The notes beneath the pieces are model-generated. The model ran no database searches. It saw only the letters and a list, made by a program, of their open reading frames with translations, and was not told where the DNA came from. Positions 29,971 to 40,143 of a stretch of DNA of 64,000 bases are shown one piece after another (within the stretch, counting starts at the first letter, position 1; the number at the start of each line of letters is the position of its first letter). The stretch comes from Lachnospiraceae bacterium (GTDB taxonomy: Bacteria > Bacillota > Clostridia > Lachnospirales > Lachnospiraceae), in contig BLMC01000009.1 in the NCBI GenBank assembly GCA_011959805.1, forward strand, positions 1 through 64,000. The letters are read 5' to 3'. A program made the translations under genes and the position numbers.

Positions 29971-30878
29971 CCCTCCAATATCTTACCTGTAACATGCAAA
30001 AACACATCATCCATCGAACCTTGCACCATTTCAAAACCATCAATTAACCCGCGCACAGCATCCAATATTGGCAACGCCGCGATACTCTCTGGAACGGGGA
30101 CCACAAAATAATCCTGCTTCTTTTTATATTCTATCTGCATTTCCTTAAGACGGCTCTCCAATTTTGGTAAACTAGAATACAATCGAAGTTTATCTTTGGC
30201 ATACTTTTCTTTTAAAATAAACGGTGTGCCATATTCTTTTAAATGCCCAGCATCCATAATTGCAATGTGAGATGCTCTTGCCGCCTCTTCCATATAGTGC
30301 GTTGTCAAAAAAATTGTCATATGTTCCTCCTTGCGCAGTTTCTCCAAGGACTCCCATACCTTTTTCCTTGTGGCTGGGTCAAGTCCGGTCGTCGGCTCAT
30401 CCAAAAACATAATTTGGGGTGCATTAATCAGTGCACGCGCAATCTCACATCGCCTTTTCTGTCCGCCAGATAACTTCGCAAACTTTCTATGATATACTTC
30501 TTCCAAATCTAAAATGTTACAAATTCGCTCTATATCCGCCTTTAACTTTCTTTGGTTTTTTTCGTACAAAGTTCCTCTAAGCAACAAATTTTCTACAACT
30601 GTCAGCTTGTCATCCAGACAATTATTTTGGTAGACCACTCCAATTCGTTTCCGAATCTCCTCATCATCTTTTCCCGCTGAAAAACCACATATTTTTATCA
30701 CTCCTTCTGTCGGTGGATACAATGTACAAAGCATATTGATGGTCGTAGATTTGCCCGCACCGTTAATTCCAAGAAATCCAAACAATTCTCCTCGTTCTAC
30801 CTGAAAACGAATGTCATCTACTGCCTTCACACCACCAAAATATTTTTTTAAACCTTCAACTTCAATTATTGGTTCCAT
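29967..30878 (-). CDS. ABC transporter ATP-binding protein
   Basis: Walker A GINGAGKST, signature LSGGQKRR, Walker B IMFLDEPTTGLDP. Confidence 0.96.
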   Translation of the reverse strand: MEPIIEVEGLKKYFGGVKAVDDIRFQVERGELFGFLGINGAGKSTTINMLCTLYPPTEGVIKICGFSAGKDDEEIRKRIGVVYQNNCLDDKLTVVENLLLRGTLYEKNQRKLKADIERICNILDLEEVYHRKFAKLSGGQKRRCEIARALINAPQIMFLDEPTTGLDPATRKKVWESLEKLRKEEHMTIFLTTHYMEEAARASHIAIMDAGHLKEYGTPFILKEKYAKDKLRLYSSLPKLESRLKEMQIEYKKKQDYFVVPVPESIAALPILDAVRGLIDGFEMVQGSMDDVFLHVTGKILEG

Positions 30879-30990
30879 ATTTTTCTCCCTTTCTAGTGTT
30901 CGTATGTTACATTCAATTGAATATGTTTTCCCAATGCGCCATACCAGTTTTCACAATTATAATCCTCTTGTGTTTGCGTTTATCATACGT

Positions 30991-31036
30991 AAAAAAAGCA
31001 CCTGCCGCAATCCCAAAAGCGGTAAGTTGCTTTTTT
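30991..31036. terminator. terminator-like stem-loop without an obvious upstream gene
   Basis: AAAAAAGCA...GCCGC...GCGG...TTGCTTTTTT. Confidence 0.45.
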
Positions 31037-31214
31037 AGCTTAGTAAGCTGTAATTAAAAAGAATCACTTGCGTTATATTAAAAACGCCTACAACATATAA
31101 AATTGGAACCCTATCGTTAAAGCTTCAAGAATACTGATAGTGTTGTTACTGCGGCGCACAAATCAGCTTTACTGACATAAAACCAATTTACACATCTGCA
31201 ATCCTGCCAGAGGC

Positions 31215-31304
31215 TTATCTTAGTTGGAGATTATCCCCCTACTGAGACAAAATTGTATTTTTCTTACTACTTATCAAAGGGAAAGTCTTCTCCAACTAAG
31301 ATAA
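31215..31304. repeat. 16-bp perfect inverted repeat, arms separated by 58 bp
   Basis: TTATCTTAGTTGGAGA at 31215-31230 and TCTCCAACTAAGATAA at 31289-31304. Confidence 0.7.
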
Positions 31305-31454
31305 ACGCGAAAAAAGAACCCTTTTTGCGAAGAATCGACACTTGTTGCACAATAAAGCACAATAGTATAATAGAGGCAGAACTATCACGCAACTATTGTA
31401 GGAAATTATTATTCACAAATCAGAACACTTTCTATACTTGGAGGTTATCACAAC

Positions 31455-33161
31455 ATGAAATTAAAAGGAAAAATCTTAGCGCTGTCACTTATCCCAGTCC
31501 TTATGTTGGGAATTACTATGTTCTTTATTTCTGCTGATAGAATTGCAAATGGCATCTATGACGAAGCCTATATTGGTATGCAGGCAACAACGCTTGCTGT
31601 GCGCGATATCTTTGAAGAAGGAAACAGTGGCGCATACCACGTAGACGAAAGCGGAATGCTCTGGAAGGGCGATACCCTTAATATCTCACAGGCAGTAAAC
31701 ATTGTAGATCACATCAAGGAAAATACTGGTATCGATGTCACTATTTTTTTTGGAGATACTAGAATTCTCACGTCCATTGTCAATGAGCGCGGCGAACGCC
31801 AAATTAATACAAAAGCTTCCCCTGAAATTACAAAACATGTACTCCAAAACGGTGAAATATACCAAGACAGAAATGTTGAAATCCTAGGTCAAAAATATAT
31901 TGTGTCCTACACGCCAATTTATCAAGAAAACTCCAAAGAAATTGTGGGTATGATTTTTCTTGGAACACCACAGAAAACCGTTTCTGTTATTATTAATAAA
32001 ATTAGGCTACAGTTTCTACTCTATATTTTTTGTATGCTTATTTTTGTGACAGTCATCGCCTACATTTTGGTCAACAAAATTGTCACTGCCCTAAAAAAGA
32101 ATATGGAACTTCTCGATCGCATTTCAAATGGTATGCTTCAGATTGAAGTCCACCCAAATCTTGTAAAACGCAAAGATGAAATCGGTGATTTGGCAAAAAA
32201 TATTATGAATCTGACAGACGCTCTAAGTACCATTGTATTAAATATCCGCTCCAAAAGTAATGCTCTTAACACAGAAACAAACCATATTGAATGTATTTCC
32301 AACGATGTTTATCAAGTTATGCGAGAAGTAAACAACGCTGTACAAGAAATGGGTGCTAGCTGCACTGCACAATCAGAGGACGTAAACCAAGCAAATACTA
32401 ATGTGGCATATATGGGCGATATGATAAAAGACAATACTGCTCAGATTACCCAGTTGCATGATATCTCTGGCGCAATGAAATATGGTGCCATCGAAGCGCT
32501 AGAGCAGGTTGCAAATCTAAATGATGTAATGTGCCGTGTAAAAGAATCCATTTCCTTCCTCTCACAACAGACCAACCAGACAAATGAATCTGTTGCTAAA
32601 ATCAGTTCAACAACTGAACTGATCACCGCGATTGCATCGCAGACAAACCTACTATCTTTAAACGCAAGCATCGAGGCAGCCCGCGCTGGCGAACACGGGA
32701 GAGGTTTTTCGGTTGTTGCTTCAGAAATACAACAGCTCTCTGAGCAGTCTAACCATGCTGCTGGAGAAATTCAGAAAATGATTGCAAACCTAAACGCCAA
32801 TTCTGCACATACGCTTGTACGTGTAAAAGAAGTTGAGAATATTATTGAAAAGCAAGAGAAAAATATTCAAAATACAAACACTATCTTTCGCGAAGTCTGT
32901 AACAAGATTGACCAATCGGCATCTGGCATGGACACCATAATGGAAAATTCCAAAAATCTGGAAACAATCCGCGCTGAAACCGTCTCTATTGTACAAAACT
33001 CCGCCTCACTCTCCCAAGAAAACTCCGCGAGCATTCAGGAAATGATGGCTTCCATTAAAAACATTTATCAAGAACTTGGCGATATTTCTAAAAAGACAAA
33101 ATCATTAAACACTCTGTCAGAAGAAATGACAGCAAGTGTTAATGTTTTTCATACCGCTTAA
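31455..33161 (+). CDS. methyl-accepting chemotaxis protein with cache-like sensor
   Basis: N-terminal TM, HAMP, and [44 protein letters not shown]. Confidence 0.95.
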   Translation: MKLKGKILALSLIPVLMLGITMFFISADRIANGIYDEAYIGMQATTLAVRDIFEEGNSGAYHVDESGMLWKGDTLNISQAVNIVDHIKENTGIDVTIFFGDTRILTSIVNERGERQINTKASPEITKHVLQNGEIYQDRNVEILGQKYIVSYTPIYQENSKEIVGMIFLGTPQKTVSVIINKIRLQFLLYIFCMLIFVTVIAYILVNKIVTALKKNMELLDRISNGMLQIEVHPNLVKRKDEIGDLAKNIMNLTDALSTIVLNIRSKSNALNTETNHIECISNDVYQVMREVNNAVQEMGASCTAQSEDVNQANTNVAYMGDMIKDNTAQITQLHDISGAMKYGAIEALEQVANLNDVMCRVKESISFLSQQTNQTNESVAKISSTTELITAIASQTNLLSLNASIEAARAGEHGRGFSVVASEIQQLSEQSNHAAGEIQKMIANLNANSAHTLVRVKEVENIIEKQEKNIQNTNTIFREVCNKIDQSASGMDTIMENSKNLETIRAETVSIVQNSASLSQENSASIQEMMASIKNIYQELGDISKKTKSLNTLSEEMTASVNVFHTA

Positions 33162-33201
33162 ATACACAGGAAGTTTCTCTACATGTGCGCTAGTTCCCCT
33201 C

Positions 33202-33288
33202 CACGCAATTGAGCTGGAAAGATTACTTCCCTACTTGCGCGCCAGACACGGGCAGCTTTCGCTGCACAGTTCCTCTCCGTGTACACAA
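33202..33288 (+). repeat. family A hairpin repeat
   Basis: cgcaattgagctggaaagattacttccctacttgcgcgccagacacgggcagctttcgctgcacagttcctctccgtgtacac. Confidence 0.7.
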
Positions 33289-33289
33289 A

Positions 33290-33319
33290 TAAAATGAGCA
33301 GGTCCCCCTGCTCATTTTT
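33290..33319 (-). terminator. rho-independent terminator of the glutamine synthetase gene
   Basis: AAAATGAGCAGG...CCTGCTCATTTTT. Confidence 0.8.
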
Positions 33320-33320
33320 A

Positions 33321-35432
33321 CTATACCTCAAACATCAAATCGCCATATGTAGGAATCGGCCAAATTGTGCTATCGACAATCATCTCTAGTTTATCAATCG
33401 GCGCGCGCAGCGCATCCATTGCAACTTTCACCGTATCCTTGTAATAAAATGCTTGCTCCTTTGCGTCAGAGATTGCGGACGCTGTTGTCTCCACAGCTTT
33501 CAAGGTATTAAGCGCCTTCTTTGCTTCTGCCAGCAATCCATCTACCTCTAAGAGCATTTCTGTCTGTGCTTGTGCCATAGCCCCAGCTTCCTTAATTGCA
33601 ATCACACAATTTGCAAGTTCTCCTGCATAGGAAGCTACTGCTGGAATAATATCTTTACCTGCCATATCAATCATTGTAAGTGCTTCAATATTAATTGTTT
33701 TTGCATATGTCTCATAAATAATCTCCTCGCGGGATTCCAGCTCAACCCTTGTAAAGATTCCAAATTTCTCAAACAGTGCGACTGCCTTGTCTGTCGTGAT
33801 TGTCGAAGCTGCCTCAATCATAGACTTAATATTAGGAAGTCCGCGCCTTGCTGCCTCTGCAATCCACTGGTCAGAATAACCATCTCCATTAAAAATAATC
33901 CGCTGATGTGCTGTCATATATTCTTTAATAATATCATGTACTGCCAAATCAAAGTCTTCTGCCTTTTCCAATCGGTCTGCTGTCTCACAAAATGCCTCCG
34001 CAATGATGGCATTCAATGTAGTATTTGGACTGGCAATAGAATCTGCTGAACCAACCATACGAAATTCAAACTTATTTCCAGTGAATGCAAACGGCGAAGT
34101 CCTATTTCTATCCGTCGCATCCTTCTCAAAATCAGGAAGTGTAGACACCCCTGTCTCAAGCTTTCCTCCTTGTTTTACCTTTGCTGCATCTCCAGTCTCC
34201 ACAAGTTGACGCACGACATCCTCAAGCTGATCGCCAAGGAAAACAGACATAATAGCTGGCGGTGCCTCATTTGCACCAAGTCTATGATCATTTCCTACAT
34301 CAGATGCAGACTGACGCAATAAATCTGCATGGCGGTCCACTGCCCTCAAAATACACGCAAGAACCAGCAAAAACTGAATATTTTTGTTGGGCGTATCTCC
34401 TGGATCTAACAAATTTTCACCGTTGTCTGTTGTGATAGACCAATTGTTATGTTTTCCTGAACCATTCACGCCTGCATAGGGTTTCTCATGAAGCAGACAC
34501 CTTAAATCGTGCTTATAAGCAACTCTTTTCATCGCCTCCATCACAAGCTGATTATGATCCACCGCAATATTTGCAGTCTCATAAATTGGTGCTAACTCGT
34601 GCTGCGCAGGAGCAACCTCATTGTGCTGTGTCTTTGCTGTAACGCCCAGCTTCCAAAGTTCCTCGTTCAAATCCTTCATATATGCGCCGACACGCTCTTT
34701 AATAACACCAAAATAATGGTCCTCCATCTCTTGCCCTTTTGGCGCTGGTGCACCAAATAGTGTGCGGCCTGCAAACATCAAGTCCTTTCTTTTCATATAA
34801 AGGTCTTTATCAACCAGAAAATACTCCTGTTCAGCGCCAACGGAGGCAGTAACTTTTGTCGCCTCTTTGTTCCCAAATAATTTCACAATACGAAGTGCCT
34901 GCTCACTCAGCGCTTCCATAGAACGAAGCAATGGTGTCTTTTTGTCGAGTGCCTCCCCTGTATAAGAGCAAAACGCCGTTGGGATACAAAGTATTACGCC
35001 GCAGCCAGATTCCTTTAAAAATGCTGGGGACGTGATGTCCCATGCAGTATAGCCTCTTGCCTCAAAAGTTGCACGAAGTCCGCCGGAAGGAAAAGACGAA
35101 GCATCAGGTTCTCCTTTAATCAATTCTTTTCCAGAAAATTCCATCAGCATCTTGCCATCCATATCAGGATGTGATACAAACGAATCATGCTTCTCAGCTG
35201 TAATACCTGTGAGCGGTTGAAACCAATGTGTATAGTGCGTTGCACCGTTCTCCACTGCCCAATCCTTCATTGCCTTTGCCACAACATCCGCTGTTGTCAT
35301 AGAAAGTTCTCCGCCGTAATCGATAACCCGCTTTACTTCCAAAAAGACTTTTCTAGTAAGTCTTTCCTTCATTTTTTCGACAGTAAAGACCTTCTCAGCA
35401 AAAATTTTTTCCACATTTAATGCTTCGCTCAT
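33321..35432 (-). CDS. glnN: glutamine synthetase type III
   Basis: 703 aa; HWFQPLTGITAEKHDSF, FPSGGLRATFEARGYTAWD, GSGKHNNWSI, LGANEAPPAIMSVFLGDQL. Confidence 0.95.
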   Translation of the reverse strand: MSEALNVEKIFAEKVFTVEKMKERLTRKVFLEVKRVIDYGGELSMTTADVVAKAMKDWAVENGATHYTHWFQPLTGITAEKHDSFVSHPDMDGKMLMEFSGKELIKGEPDASSFPSGGLRATFEARGYTAWDITSPAFLKESGCGVILCIPTAFCSYTGEALDKKTPLLRSMEALSEQALRIVKLFGNKEATKVTASVGAEQEYFLVDKDLYMKRKDLMFAGRTLFGAPAPKGQEMEDHYFGVIKERVGAYMKDLNEELWKLGVTAKTQHNEVAPAQHELAPIYETANIAVDHNQLVMEAMKRVAYKHDLRCLLHEKPYAGVNGSGKHNNWSITTDNGENLLDPGDTPNKNIQFLLVLACILRAVDRHADLLRQSASDVGNDHRLGANEAPPAIMSVFLGDQLEDVVRQLVETGDAAKVKQGGKLETGVSTLPDFEKDATDRNRTSPFAFTGNKFEFRMVGSADSIASPNTTLNAIIAEAFCETADRLEKAEDFDLAVHDIIKEYMTAHQRIIFNGDGYSDQWIAEAARRGLPNIKSMIEAASTITTDKAVALFEKFGIFTRVELESREEIIYETYAKTINIEALTMIDMAGKDIIPAVASYAGELANCVIAIKEAGAMAQAQTEMLLEVDGLLAEAKKALNTLKAVETTASAISDAKEQAFYYKDTVKVAMDALRAPIDKLEMIVDSTIWPIPTYGDLMFEV

Positions 35433-35560
35433 ATTGATTTCCTCGCTTTCTAATATTCATGATACCTTTTCAGACTTCTGTACAAGAGACACTTTTTTCC
35501 ATCAAAACGCCTATCCTATAAAATCGAATAGGAAAGATTACTTCTCTTACTTACTGTACG

Positions 35561-35661
35561 GGTCTGTGCAATCGAGTAGGAGAAGATAAGTCTTCTCTAC
35601 TCGCGCGCCGGACACCCGTCAGCTTCCGCTGACAAATTTCACTTGGGTGCCCGTGTGCATA
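35561..35661 (+). repeat. family A hairpin repeat
   Basis: gtgcaatcgagtaggagaagataagtcttctctactcgcgcgccggacacccgtcagcttccgctgacaaatttcacttgggtgcccgtgtgcat. Confidence 0.7.
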
Positions 35662-35666
35662 AAAAA

Positions 35667-35698
35667 ATTCCAAAAAAAGAAAGACTTCTTTTTTGGAA
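35667..35698 (-). terminator. stem-loop terminator downstream of ptsI or between operons
   Basis: TTCCAAAAAAAGAA-AGAC-TTCTTTTTTGGAA. Confidence 0.6.
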
Positions 35699-35907
35699 CA
35701 TCTTCGTTCGGGATACCATAATTTATAAATTTTTAATCTTTACATTTTTATAATTCATACTATTGTGCCTGATTTCTTTTCCTTTCTATACAATAATATA
35801 TTTCAATCCAGAAATCAAGACTTTCTTGAAAAAAGTCTCCATTTTGCACATAATGCATAGATCGTTTTTCCAAGAAAGCTTGTTTTTTGTTATTTTATAC
35901 CACAATC

Positions 35908-37557
35908 CTACATTGCTCGCACCTTTTCTCGTACTTTTAATACCATCGGTGGTGCAACAGATAATTCATCGACTCCCATATTGACAAATACTTCCGTAAG
36001 TTGCGTGTCTGCACCGAGTTCGCCGCAGATTCCTACCCATTTTCCACACTTGTGTGCATTGTCCACTACCATTTGAATCATCTGTAGAATCGCTTTGTGA
36101 TGTGGATTGTAGAAGTCCTCTAGCCGTTGATTCTGTCGGTCAATTGCAAGCGTATACTGTGTCAAGTCATTGGTTCCAATGCTGAAGAAATCAACCAACT
36201 CGGCAAGTTCATCACTGATCATTACTGCTGCCGGAGTTTCAATCATTATTCCTTGTTCTGGTATACGATGCGGAATCTGTGCTTGCTTCAGTTCCTCCTC
36301 CACTTCCTTCACAATAGTATAAATCTGTTTTACCTCATCAACTGAAATTATCATTGGATACATAATCGAAAGGTTTCCGTAAGCCGCTGCACGCAAAAGT
36401 GCGCGCAACTGTGTCTTAAAAATCTCTGGCTGCTTTAGACAGATACGAATCGCTCTATATCCAAGCGCTGGATTATCCTCCTTATCAAGTCCAAAATAAT
36501 CAGCTTGCTTATCCGCACCAATATCAAGCGTTCTAATAATCACCTTCTTTTGTCCCATTGTCTGCACAACTTGTTTATATGCTAGAAACTGTTCTTCCTC
36601 CGACGGAAAACTATCTCGTCCTAGATATAGAAATTCACTGCGGAAGAGTCCAATTCCTCCTGCATCATTCTCCAACACATATCCAACATCGCTGACGCTG
36701 CCAATATTTGCATAAATGTGAATTGTCCTGCCATCGCTGGTTTCATTTTTCTTCCCTTTGAGTTCCAAAAGTAAACGTAACTTTTCGCGCTCATTTGCAA
36801 TTTTTTGTTCCGCCTCACTACACTGAAACTCCGTCGGTTCAAAGATGACCTCTCCTGCTGCCCCGTCCACAATCGCTGTCATCCCTGTCGCAATCTGATT
36901 TAAGTCTAACTGTACCCCAATCAGTGCTGGAATGCTCATCATACGGGCAAGAATCGCTGTATGAGAATTGGTGGAACCATGCACAGTGACAAACGCTAAG
37001 ATTTTTTTCTTATCCATCTGTACTGTCTCACTCGGGCTTAAATCATCCGCCACAATAATGGATGGTTCCATTGTGGAAAAGTCCATGCCTCCTTGTCCTG
37101 ACAGATTTTGAACCAATCTTGCAGAGATATCTTTAACATCCGCTGCGCGCGCCTGCATATACTCGTCTTCCATTCCCGCAAACATTCCCGCGAAATTATC
37201 TCCTGTGACTGCTACTGCATACTCTGCATTCACCATCTCCGTCCGTATCACATGGCAAATTGCATCCAGATAATCCTCATCTTCTAGCATCATCTGATGA
37301 ACCTCAAAAATGGCGGCACTCGACTCTCCAACTTCTTTTACTGCCTTGTCGTAGAGCATAGCAAGTTGCTGTTTTGACACAGTAACAGCACTCTGCACTC
37401 GCTCAATCTCATGATCTGGATTTTTGACCCTTATTCTTCGGATCTGCTCCTGGTCTTTGCGCAACACCATCACTTTACCTAGTGTAATTCCATTATACAC
37501 TGTCTTGCCTGAAAACCTTTTCCCAGAAACTTCTTTTGCTGAATATTCTGCTGTCAT
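35908..37557 (-). CDS. ptsI: phosphoenolpyruvate-protein phosphotransferase (PTS enzyme I)
   Basis: VTVHGSTNSHTAILARMMSIPALIG, GGIGLFRSEFLYLGRDSFPSEEEQF, FFSIGTNDLTQYTLAIDRQN. Confidence 0.96.
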   Translation of the reverse strand: MTAEYSAKEVSGKRFSGKTVYNGITLGKVMVLRKDQEQIRRIRVKNPDHEIERVQSAVTVSKQQLAMLYDKAVKEVGESSAAIFEVHQMMLEDEDYLDAICHVIRTEMVNAEYAVAVTGDNFAGMFAGMEDEYMQARAADVKDISARLVQNLSGQGGMDFSTMEPSIIVADDLSPSETVQMDKKKILAFVTVHGSTNSHTAILARMMSIPALIGVQLDLNQIATGMTAIVDGAAGEVIFEPTEFQCSEAEQKIANEREKLRLLLELKGKKNETSDGRTIHIYANIGSVSDVGYVLENDAGGIGLFRSEFLYLGRDSFPSEEEQFLAYKQVVQTMGQKKVIIRTLDIGADKQADYFGLDKEDNPALGYRAIRICLKQPEIFKTQLRALLRAAAYGNLSIMYPMIISVDEVKQIYTIVKEVEEELKQAQIPHRIPEQGIMIETPAAVMISDELAELVDFFSIGTNDLTQYTLAIDRQNQRLEDFYNPHHKAILQMIQMVVDNAHKCGKWVGICGELGADTQLTEVFVNMGVDELSVAPPMVLKVREKVRAM

Positions 37558-37639
37558 ACATTTCCTCCTTATGAGCAAATTTAAGAAATATGTGATATAC
37601 TAGCCTCATAAAAACCAAGACTGGAACAGATATTTCTCA

Positions 37640-37897
37640 TTACAGATTTTCTTTTAGGAATGTCTCCAATGCCAATACAGCTGTGTCCTCATCGTCACCT
37701 TCCACCTGTACTGTAATTTCCATACCCTGTTTAACACCAAGTCCCATCAATCCAAAAACTTTCTTTGCGTCTGCTTTCTTTCCCTCTTTTATAACAAATA
37801 CCGAAGATGCATAAGTCTTTGCCAGCTTCACTAGGTCACCCGCTGGACGTGCATGAATTCCCTCTTTATCTGTAATAACATATGTAAATTCCTTCAT
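37640..37897 (-). CDS. ptsH: HPr family phosphocarrier protein
   Basis: GIHARPAGDLVKLAKTYAS; Ser46 region reads AKKVFGLMGLGV. Confidence 0.94.
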   Translation of the reverse strand: MKEFTYVITDKEGIHARPAGDLVKLAKTYASSVFVIKEGKKADAKKVFGLMGLGVKQGMEITVQVEGDDEDTAVLALETFLKENL

Positions 37898-37936
37898 ATC
37901 ATTTTCTTCCTTTCTAAATCTTGTAAAAATAATTCT

Positions 37937-38848
37937 TTACTGTGTTTTTAAGCTTGCAAACACCCGTTCTATTTCTTGTCTTGTCGCCAACAACTCTGAA
38001 AATGCGCTTGCACTACCAGCAGAAATGCCCATGCGAAATGCATGCTCATAATCTTTTTTTTCTGTCCATCCTGCCAAAAATCCGGCAACCATAGAATCTC
38101 CGGCGCCAACTGCATTAATAAGCTTTCCCTCCGGCGCCGACTGCATATATACTGTTCCTAGTGCATCTACAAGGACTGCTCCTTGCCCAGCCATTGAGAC
38201 CAAAACATTGCGCGCGCCTCTTTCCTGAAGCATTTTTGCATAGGGTACAACTTCTTCTCTCGTGTCTAGTGTCACCTGAAAGATTTCGCCTAGTTCATGA
38301 TTGTTTGGCTTAATTAAAAATGGCTTATACTGTAATACATTTAAAAGCAAATCTTTTGTCGCATCCACCACAAACAGAACCCCCTTTTCTTGAAGTCGCG
38401 CAAGAATATCACTGTAGATAGCATCCGGTAAACTGTTTGGAATACTGCCTGCCAACACTAAAATATCATCTGCTTGAAGTTGGTCTAGCTTTGCGTACAA
38501 TTTATTCACATAAATCTGTTCAATTTCTGGCCCCATACCGTTTATCTCAGTTCCATCATAGTCTTTTAGTTTAACATTAATGCGGGAAAGTCCTTTATCA
38601 ATATGAATAAAATCCGTCAGCAAACCCATCTTGCGTACTTCACGTTCTATCTGGTCCCCAGTAAAGCCCGCTGTAAAACCAAGCGCTGTATTTTCAATTC
38701 CCAAATTATTTAGAACAATAGAAACATTAATTCCTTTACCACCGGGAAATATCTGCTCCCCGGTAGTACGGTTGGTTTTACCCATTTCAAAACAGTTCAT
38801 AGATACAATATAATCCAGCGATGGATTGAAAGTCACAGTATAAATCAT
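37937..38848 (-). CDS. fruK: 1-phosphofructokinase (PfkB family)
   Basis: TVTFNPSLDYIV, FPGGKGINVSIVLNNLG, NAVGAGDSMVAGFLAG; start set to ATG at 38848 (ATGA overlap with upstream gene). Confidence 0.92.
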   Translation of the reverse strand: MIYTVTFNPSLDYIVSMNCFEMGKTNRTTGEQIFPGGKGINVSIVLNNLGIENTALGFTAGFTGDQIEREVRKMGLLTDFIHIDKGLSRINVKLKDYDGTEINGMGPEIEQIYVNKLYAKLDQLQADDILVLAGSIPNSLPDAIYSDILARLQEKGVLFVVDATKDLLLNVLQYKPFLIKPNNHELGEIFQVTLDTREEVVPYAKMLQERGARNVLVSMAGQGAVLVDALGTVYMQSAPEGKLINAVGAGDSMVAGFLAGWTEKKDYEHAFRMGISAGSASAFSELLATRQEIERVFASLKTQ

Positions 38849-40107
38849 GCTTGTGTCCCTCCAAAATGTGCAAATAACATATCTTCTGCCTCTTTTGACC
38901 AAAGTCCTTTATTGCGCTTACAGCACACATCTAATTCCTTGAAAAATGGGTCTTTTTCTCCTAATTTTCCAAAGTCTTCAATCGCTGTCATGGGCATATT
39001 AAACTGAATATAAGCAAGTTTCTTCCCGCCCGGTATATTGGGTAGATTGTTTGTGGTGTCCACAATAGAGTCAATCCCGCCGACATGTGTTACCATAACT
39101 GCCGAGTTAATTTCTCCTGCTGCCGACTTTGCAATAGCTTCTTTCATATCGTCTGTGTTTCCACCGGTAGAACCCATAATTTTTGTTCGTGCATAATGAC
39201 AATTATAAAGATTCATGTCTGCAGAAAACTGTGTGTCTGTTGGTCCTGCAAAAAAGTTTAGGCATCCATCCACCGCAAGGAGCTTATCCCCCATCTCCGC
39301 AATGCTCTTTACAGGCGCATATACAAAGACATCACTGTATCCAACACCCTCTGTAATAGCGCGAAGTTCTACGACAGGGTCTTTCATATTTGCTGTATTG
39401 ACATAGTACAATTCAACACCCTTTTCTTTTGCTTCCTCCTCCGAAATTACTTCCTTTGCGCGCGCAATCTTCGTTTCATTAATATCAGTTACAACAATCC
39501 TTTTAGGCTTGTTTTCAAAAGCAAGTCCATAGCTGATAGCGCCAAGCCCCATCGGTCCACATCCGCCGAGAATCAAAATATTGCCGCCTGCAAGAGTTCC
39601 CATTTTATGCTTGTAAGAAAGATGCTCTGTGTGATAATTACTGTGGTATCCGCCAATACAGCAACTCATTGGCTCTCCGAGTGACGCTTCAAAGTAGCTA
39701 TCCCCGTCATATTCCCAGATACACCCCTTCTCAATAACATCATTTGGGAAAATACAATATGTCGCTGCTCCACCAAAAAATTCATAAGAGTATCCCGGTG
39801 ATTCCATCTGTCCTGGAATCGCAGGCTGTTGTGCAAATTTCTTTCCCTCATGAAACTGATTCTTCCACTTGCTGCCAACCTTCACAATATCTCCAGTAAA
39901 TTCATGTCCAATAATCACGGGATGCTCCGCCACATTCTCTGGCACACGCTTGTGATCCTTACCTGCCTGCACCATTTTCCATGTCGACATACAAATACTA
40001 TCGCTCACTACTCTTACTAGAATCTCATCTTCTTTTATCTCTGGAAGTTCAAACTCCTCCAGACGAATATCATTTGCTCCGTGTAATCTAACACCTTTTA
40101 CTTTCAT
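38845..40107 (-). CDS. zinc-binding alcohol/polyol dehydrogenase (sorbose-1-phosphate reductase-like)
   Basis: MDR fold: HPVIIGHEFTGDIVKVG, GEPMSCCIGGYHSNYH, ILGGCGPMGLGAISY. Confidence 0.82.
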   Translation of the reverse strand: MKVKGVRLHGANDIRLEEFELPEIKEDEILVRVVSDSICMSTWKMVQAGKDHKRVPENVAEHPVIIGHEFTGDIVKVGSKWKNQFHEGKKFAQQPAIPGQMESPGYSYEFFGGAATYCIFPNDVIEKGCIWEYDGDSYFEASLGEPMSCCIGGYHSNYHTEHLSYKHKMGTLAGGNILILGGCGPMGLGAISYGLAFENKPKRIVVTDINETKIARAKEVISEEEAKEKGVELYYVNTANMKDPVVELRAITEGVGYSDVFVYAPVKSIAEMGDKLLAVDGCLNFFAGPTDTQFSADMNLYNCHYARTKIMGSTGGNTDDMKEAIAKSAAGEINSAVMVTHVGGIDSIVDTTNNLPNIPGGKKLAYIQFNMPMTAIEDFGKLGEKDPFFKELDVCCKRNKGLWSKEAEDMLFAHFGGTQA

Positions 40108-40143
40108 TCTCTATTTCCTCCTCTTTATAATACTGCTTTTCGA

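Noticed and set aside
33570-34049. 159-aa plus-strand ORF
   Set aside because: Antisense to glutamine synthetase III; Cys-rich shadow frame
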